Source: BQJU01 sp965229635 (GTDB taxonomy: Bacteria > Bacteroidota > Bacteroidia > Chitinophagales > Saprospiraceae). Taken from it: DNA of 64,000 nt. The notes under the pieces were generated by a model. It was not told the DNA's origin and ran no database searches. It worked only from the letters and a program-made list of their open reading frames with translations. Numbering within the stretch: position 1 is the stretch's first letter; every line of letters begins with the position of its first letter. This document shows positions 60,859 through 64,000 of the stretch, one piece after another. The position numbers and the translations under genes are program-made. The stretch lies in NCBI GenBank assembly GCA_965229635.1, contig OZ245894.1, positions 8,618,001-8,682,000 on the forward strand, in the 5' to 3' direction.

Positions 60859-61209
60859 ATGAAGAAAGTAAACCAGTATTCGGACGCCTTTAAGAAAGAG
60901 GTGGTAAAAGAAGTTATCTTGGGCCAAATTAGCCAGGAAGGAGCCAGGCGCAAATATGGGATAGGAGGAAGTATGACCATCCCGCGTTGGATAACAAAAT
61001 ATGAATGGATGATACCTAAAGATGAAGAGCCATTAGAGCAAGGAGAAAAAAGTAAAGCAGAATTAGCATTAGAAATCGAGCAATTGAAGCGTCAGTTATC
61101 GTATGAACAGCTGAAGAATGAGGTTTTAGATACGATGATCACCATAGCGGAGCGAGAATTTAAAATTCCAATCCGAAAAAAGCCTGGAGCCAAACAGTCC
61201 AAGAAGTAA
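60859..61209 (+). CDS. IS3-family transposase OrfA
   Basis: A 116-residue protein with the helix-turn-helix of the IS3/IS911 family (YSDAFKKEVVKEVILGQISQ, RRKYGIGGSMTIPRWITKYE) and a C-terminal leucine-zipper-like helix. It overlaps OrfB in the -1 frame. The slippery heptamer A-AAA-AAG lies in frame at 61176-61182, so a fused OrfAB transposase can be made. Confidence 0.92.
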   Translation: MKKVNQYSDAFKKEVVKEVILGQISQEGARRKYGIGGSMTIPRWITKYEWMIPKDEEPLEQGEKSKAELALEIEQLKRQLSYEQLKNEVLDTMITIAEREFKIPIRKKPGAKQSKK

Positions 61210-61241
61210 AAAAGGAAAGGAAAGGGGTCTCGATAGAGACG

Positions 61242-62090
61242 TTGTGTGAACTGTTTGGCAAAAGTAAACAAGGGTATTACAAGAAAGAGCGTCAATTATA
61301 CAAGAAGCAATCTGAACAAATCATAGTGCTTCAGGCCGTACTACAGATCAGGAAAAGGATGCCGCGGATTGGAGTCAGAAAGCTGGTAGTCAAGTTATTA
61401 GAAAAAGGTTTAAAGATAGGTCGAGATGCTCTATATGAGTTGATGGATCATCATCATTTACTGGTTCGAAGAAAAAGGAGGAGTGTTCGGACGACCAATA
61501 GCTTTCATATGTTTAGAAAATACCCAAACCTGATTAGAGACTTGCAAATTACAGGACCTGATCAATTATGGGTAAGTGATATTACGTACATTGAAACGGA
61601 AAAAGGCTTTGCTTATTTGTTCTTAATAACGGACGCTTATTCCAGAAAGATCATTGGCTTTAAGACCGCAGATAGTCTGGAAGCTAAACACGCTGTGGAG
61701 GCTTTACAAATGGCATTAAAAGGACTAAACGGTCCAACAGATCAGCTGATTCATCACTCTGATCGAGGTGTTCAATATTGTTGCCATGAGTATGTCAAGA
61801 TATTGAAAACAAAAAAGGTGCGTATCAGTATGACCGAAAATGGAGACCCTTTAGAAAATGCTATTGCCGAACGCGTCAATGGCATTTTGAAGATGGAATG
61901 GATTTATGACCAAAGGTTTAAAAACCTTTCTCAGGCACAGGGCTATATTAGCCAGATCATCGGCATCTACAATAGTGAACGTCCACACGCCAGTATTGAG
62001 ATGCTTACACCGGATAAAGCTCATCAAAGAGCAGGAGAACTACAAAGGAAATGGAAGAACTACTATCCTCAAAAAATAGAGGTTCTTTAA
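61242..62090 (+). CDS. IS3-family transposase OrfB (DDE integrase core)
   Basis: The listed start is TTG at 61242; the real product is probably the OrfAB fusion made by a -1 shift at 61176-61182, which adds QEVKKERKGVSIETL-type residues before it. The catalytic core is complete: Asp in LWVSDITYIETE, Asp in LIHHSDRGVQYC, and Glu in NAIAERVNGILKMEW. The HTH_21-like block (KRMPRIGVRKLVVKLLEKGL) precedes it. It cuts and joins DNA at the IS ends. Confidence 0.93.
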   Translation: MCELFGKSKQGYYKKERQLYKKQSEQIIVLQAVLQIRKRMPRIGVRKLVVKLLEKGLKIGRDALYELMDHHHLLVRRKRRSVRTTNSFHMFRKYPNLIRDLQITGPDQLWVSDITYIETEKGFAYLFLITDAYSRKIIGFKTADSLEAKHAVEALQMALKGLNGPTDQLIHHSDRGVQYCCHEYVKILKTKKVRISMTENGDPLENAIAERVNGILKMEWIYDQRFKNLSQAQGYISQIIGIYNSERPHASIEMLTPDKAHQRAGELQRKWKNYYPQKIEVL

Positions 62091-62267
62091 ACCCTTTTAC
62101 GGAAAAGTTATCCACATTTTTGCTGTGGAATTAACAAAGAAAAAAAGTAGCAAAAAAAGAAACCGTGATGATGATGACCATTAATTAATTTAGTCAACCT
62201 TTTTTAGGACGAGTCAACCATTTTGCAAATTCTTTGATTCTGAGAATTCTGCTCTGAGTTTAGAGGG

Positions 62268-62467
62268 GATCGATTACACCATAGGCTGCGGTCAACGGAG
62301 AAGGCTTCGTCGATCAAAGATCGATGTTGCAAACATCTCCCGAGCGTGGGACGCCTGCGTGAGTGGGCTGGAAGGGGGCGGCGATAGCAGCCCTCCGGAA
62401 CGGACGAGCTTGCGAAGCCTGGAAGCACACGACCTCTCGGCTGAGCCGTGAGGGCACGCCCAAAAAA
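62268..62467. repeat. GC-rich hairpin repeat unit, copy 2
   Basis: 200 GC-rich bp with several short inverted repeats (such as GATCGA near 62310-62325) and the core CTCGGCTGAGCCG at about 62436-62448, ending CACGCCCAAAAAATT. The core and ending match 14850-14990. It lies just beyond the end of a minus-strand gene, as does copy 1. Confidence 0.5.
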
Positions 62468-64000
62468 TTATTTGACCAACATCACACCTTGCGAAAGTGA
62501 TCCTTCCACTTCATTACCGCTTTCGTCCTGGCCGGCGTATTGAATACGTACGACATAGAGGCCTGCTGAAGCGGGTCGGTTGTTGAAGGTGCCATCCCAC
62601 AGATTTTCAATGCCGGTGCCGGCAAAAACCTGGTCGCCCCAGCGGTTGAAGACCGACATTTTGAGCTGGTGTAGAATACAATCGCTGAAGACCTGCAATT
62701 CATCATTGATGCCATCATTGTTGGGACTGAAGGCATTGGGTACAAACACGGAACACTCGCATACTTCTTTATCCACCCTGAATTCATAGGTTTTGGGCAA
62801 GAGGCAATCGTCGTTGGAAGCGCTATAGATACCAGGGGCATCCAGCACTCGGGTAAGCGCCCTACTGCCATCGGCCCAGACAAAATTGGGATCGGATAAT
62901 TCTACTTTCCACACTTCCCGACACTGTAGAAGGGTATCCTGGCGGATCAACTGAGTGGGGGCTACTTCACAGATTTCCTGGTAGAGATAATTGAGCGAGT
63001 CATTGGATACCGACAGGATTTGTGAAGGCATGGGCGCTTCGGAAAATTCAACATTGAGCGCATTAAAATTGATGTTGACCTCAGGGTCGGTCACTTCCCG
63101 GAAGGTCTCCCAGGAAAAGCAACTGCCGCCCAGTGAATCCAGCGGAAACTGTAGCAAAAAGCCCGATGCGCCCAGGCTGGTTGCGGCAAAAAGATCGGCA
63201 TTGACCAGGTAATTGACGATCTTTTTGTCGTTGACAGATAAGTAAATTTTTCCCGTTGCGGGCAGGTCTTCGGCCACGAGTTTTTGTTGCTGTAAGATTT
63301 CGCCATCCGGGGAAAAAGTGACGAGGCTTGGGTCATTGGTGTCGTCTTCGAGATGATTGTAGGCAGCAATAAGCTTGCCATCCGGAAGTACAGCTATATC
63401 GGCCTCCTGATCGGCAGAGGGAAATTGCCGGCTTTGCCAGAGCAGCTGCCCGTCGAGGCCTACTTTGTAAAGGAAGGCCTTTTCATTGTGGAGAAATTCG
63501 AAGATATAACCATTATCGGTCTCCACCGGCCCGGCTACCGGATAGGTGCCCAATCCGGTTTCGAGAGTGGTGGCCCACTGAAGGTCACCCTGAGCCGTAA
63601 GTTTGACGAGATACGCCCCGGACCGGCAGAGAAAACCCTGGTCGCGGGTGATGATGGCAGCACCAAAAGAGGCAAAGGGATTAAATTTAGTGCCCCAACT
63701 GATTTGCAGACCTTCGTCCAATACAACCAGGAAACCTTCCTTCTGGCTTTGCCAACCCAATAAGAGTCCGTACATCATCAGTCGGCCATTGTCCCAGTTG
63801 ATGGAATACGTAAAGTGATCGATGGTGCCGGTTTCGAATAGGCGAAACTGCTGGACCGCCCCAAAGCGATCCACTTTGAGGATAAAAATGAGTTCCTCCG
63901 GTAGCTGGTAGGCACTGCCGTAGATGAAGATTTCGCCCTGGTCGTTGCAGGTAAAATCCTTAAATTCGAGGTAATTGTTTCCCCAGGCGTAACGGTTGGC
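62468..64000 (-). CDS. Surface protein with gliding-motility-type (T9SS type B) sorting domain, 5' end outside window
   Basis: At least 510 residues; the frame stays open to the right edge, so the start is outside. The visible part is a strand-rich repeat region, probably a beta-propeller (blocks such as GQLLWQSRQFPSADQEADIA and VLPDGKLIAAYN), then VAPTQLIRQDTLLQC, and last the CHU_C-type domain: CSVFVPNAFSPNNDGINDEL, SVFNRWGDQVFAG and GLYVVRIQYAG. Such domains send large adhesin-like proteins through the type IX system to the cell surface. The function is likely adhesion or gliding. Confidence 0.88.
   Translation of the reverse strand, partial: ANRYAWGNNYLEFKDFTCNDQGEIFIYGSAYQLPEELIFILKVDRFGAVQQFRLFETGTIDHFTYSINWDNGRLMMYGLLLGWQSQKEGFLVVLDEGLQISWGTKFNPFASFGAAIITRDQGFLCRSGAYLVKLTAQGDLQWATTLETGLGTYPVAGPVETDNGYIFEFLHNEKAFLYKVGLDGQLLWQSRQFPSADQEADIAVLPDGKLIAAYNHLEDDTNDPSLVTFSPDGEILQQQKLVAEDLPATGKIYLSVNDKKIVNYLVNADLFAATSLGASGFLLQFPLDSLGGSCFSWETFREVTDPEVNINFNALNVEFSEAPMPSQILSVSNDSLNYLYQEICEVAPTQLIRQDTLLQCREVWKVELSDPNFVWADGSRALTRVLDAPGIYSASNDDCLLPKTYEFRVDKEVCECSVFVPNAFSPNNDGINDELQVFSDCILHQLKMSVFNRWGDQVFAGTGIENLWDGTFNNRPASAGLYVVRIQYAGQDESGNEVEGSLSQGVMLVK

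Larger units (their letters stand above)
60807..62216 (+). mobile_element. IS3-family insertion sequence, complete
   Basis: 1410 bp with imperfect 24-bp terminal inverted repeats (TGACTAGTCCTGAAATAGG and GTTGAC at the left; at the right 3 of 24 positions differ), TG/CA ends, and a 3-bp target repeat ACC at 60804-60806 and 62217-62219. It carries orfA and orfB with a -1 frameshift site, as is usual for the family. Confidence 0.93.

Overview
The window looks like a chromosomal stretch from a Bacteroidetes (Bacteroidota) bacterium, most likely of the Saprospiraceae/Lewinella type; the family assignment is inference. Lineage evidence seen in the sequence: at least four proteins end in type IX secretion (T9SS) sorting domains, one of them of the gliding-motility type; Rho carries a long charged insert; a gcvH-VanZ-TonB cluster is present; and several upstream regions carry the Bacteroidetes -7 box TAnnTTTG. 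No rRNA, tRNA or CRISPR array was recognised.

Layout. 1-20.8 kb is mostly housekeeping: a cut histidine phosphatase, a conserved Bacteroidetes protein, a lipoprotein DD-carboxypeptidase, a Fic protein, an ECF sigma factor, gcvH-VanZ-TonB, a TPR protein, rpmH-frr-metallopeptidase-serS, rho, an Xaa-Pro aminopeptidase, a tocopherol-cyclase-like protein and mnmG. 21.3-28.2 kb holds a PDZ-alpha/beta hydrolase, a TRIC-type channel, an MBL-fold hydrolase and three lipoproteins.

28.2-37.6 kb is an accessory island with visible rearrangements. An operon of a crystallin-J1-like gene, a HipA-like kinase and a DUF3037 gene has been broken twice: a 159-bp hairpin element splits the first gene with a 6-bp target duplication, and a FISUMP/T9SS gene sits between 31-bp direct repeats of the kinase 5' end. 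Next come two TIR-domain genes, TIR-FISUMP and TIR-TPR. These are the best candidates here for an uncharacterised NAD-cleaving or defence system. A fused remnant of a second HipA-like gene and a DUF7000-like gene lies just beyond.

37.6-44.6 kb is a sugar-utilisation locus: GH43, a retropepsin-like protease with PDZ, a Nudix-type regulator (AraR/NrtR-like) and a divergent GH3. A perfect palindrome overlaps the likely GH3 start of transcription, and a 131-bp nested inverted repeat lies in the presumed leader. 44.7-64 kb mixes T9SS proteins (one an M43-like protease with a mutated HExxH), an RND/MMPL exporter, a geranylgeranyl-reductase-like flavoprotein, a GNAT gene cut by an ISAzo13-like insertion sequence, a beta-lactamase-fold hydrolase, a second Fic protein, an ArsR-SRPBCC pair, a GCS2-CBS fusion, a complete IS3-family element and the 3' part of a gliding-motility-type protein.

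Short non-coding repeats recur between genes: a TGAAA/TTTCA palindrome (426 and 20922), a 90-bp repeat (719 and 36979), paired small hairpins (36641 and 52371) and a GC-rich hairpin unit (14850 and 62268).
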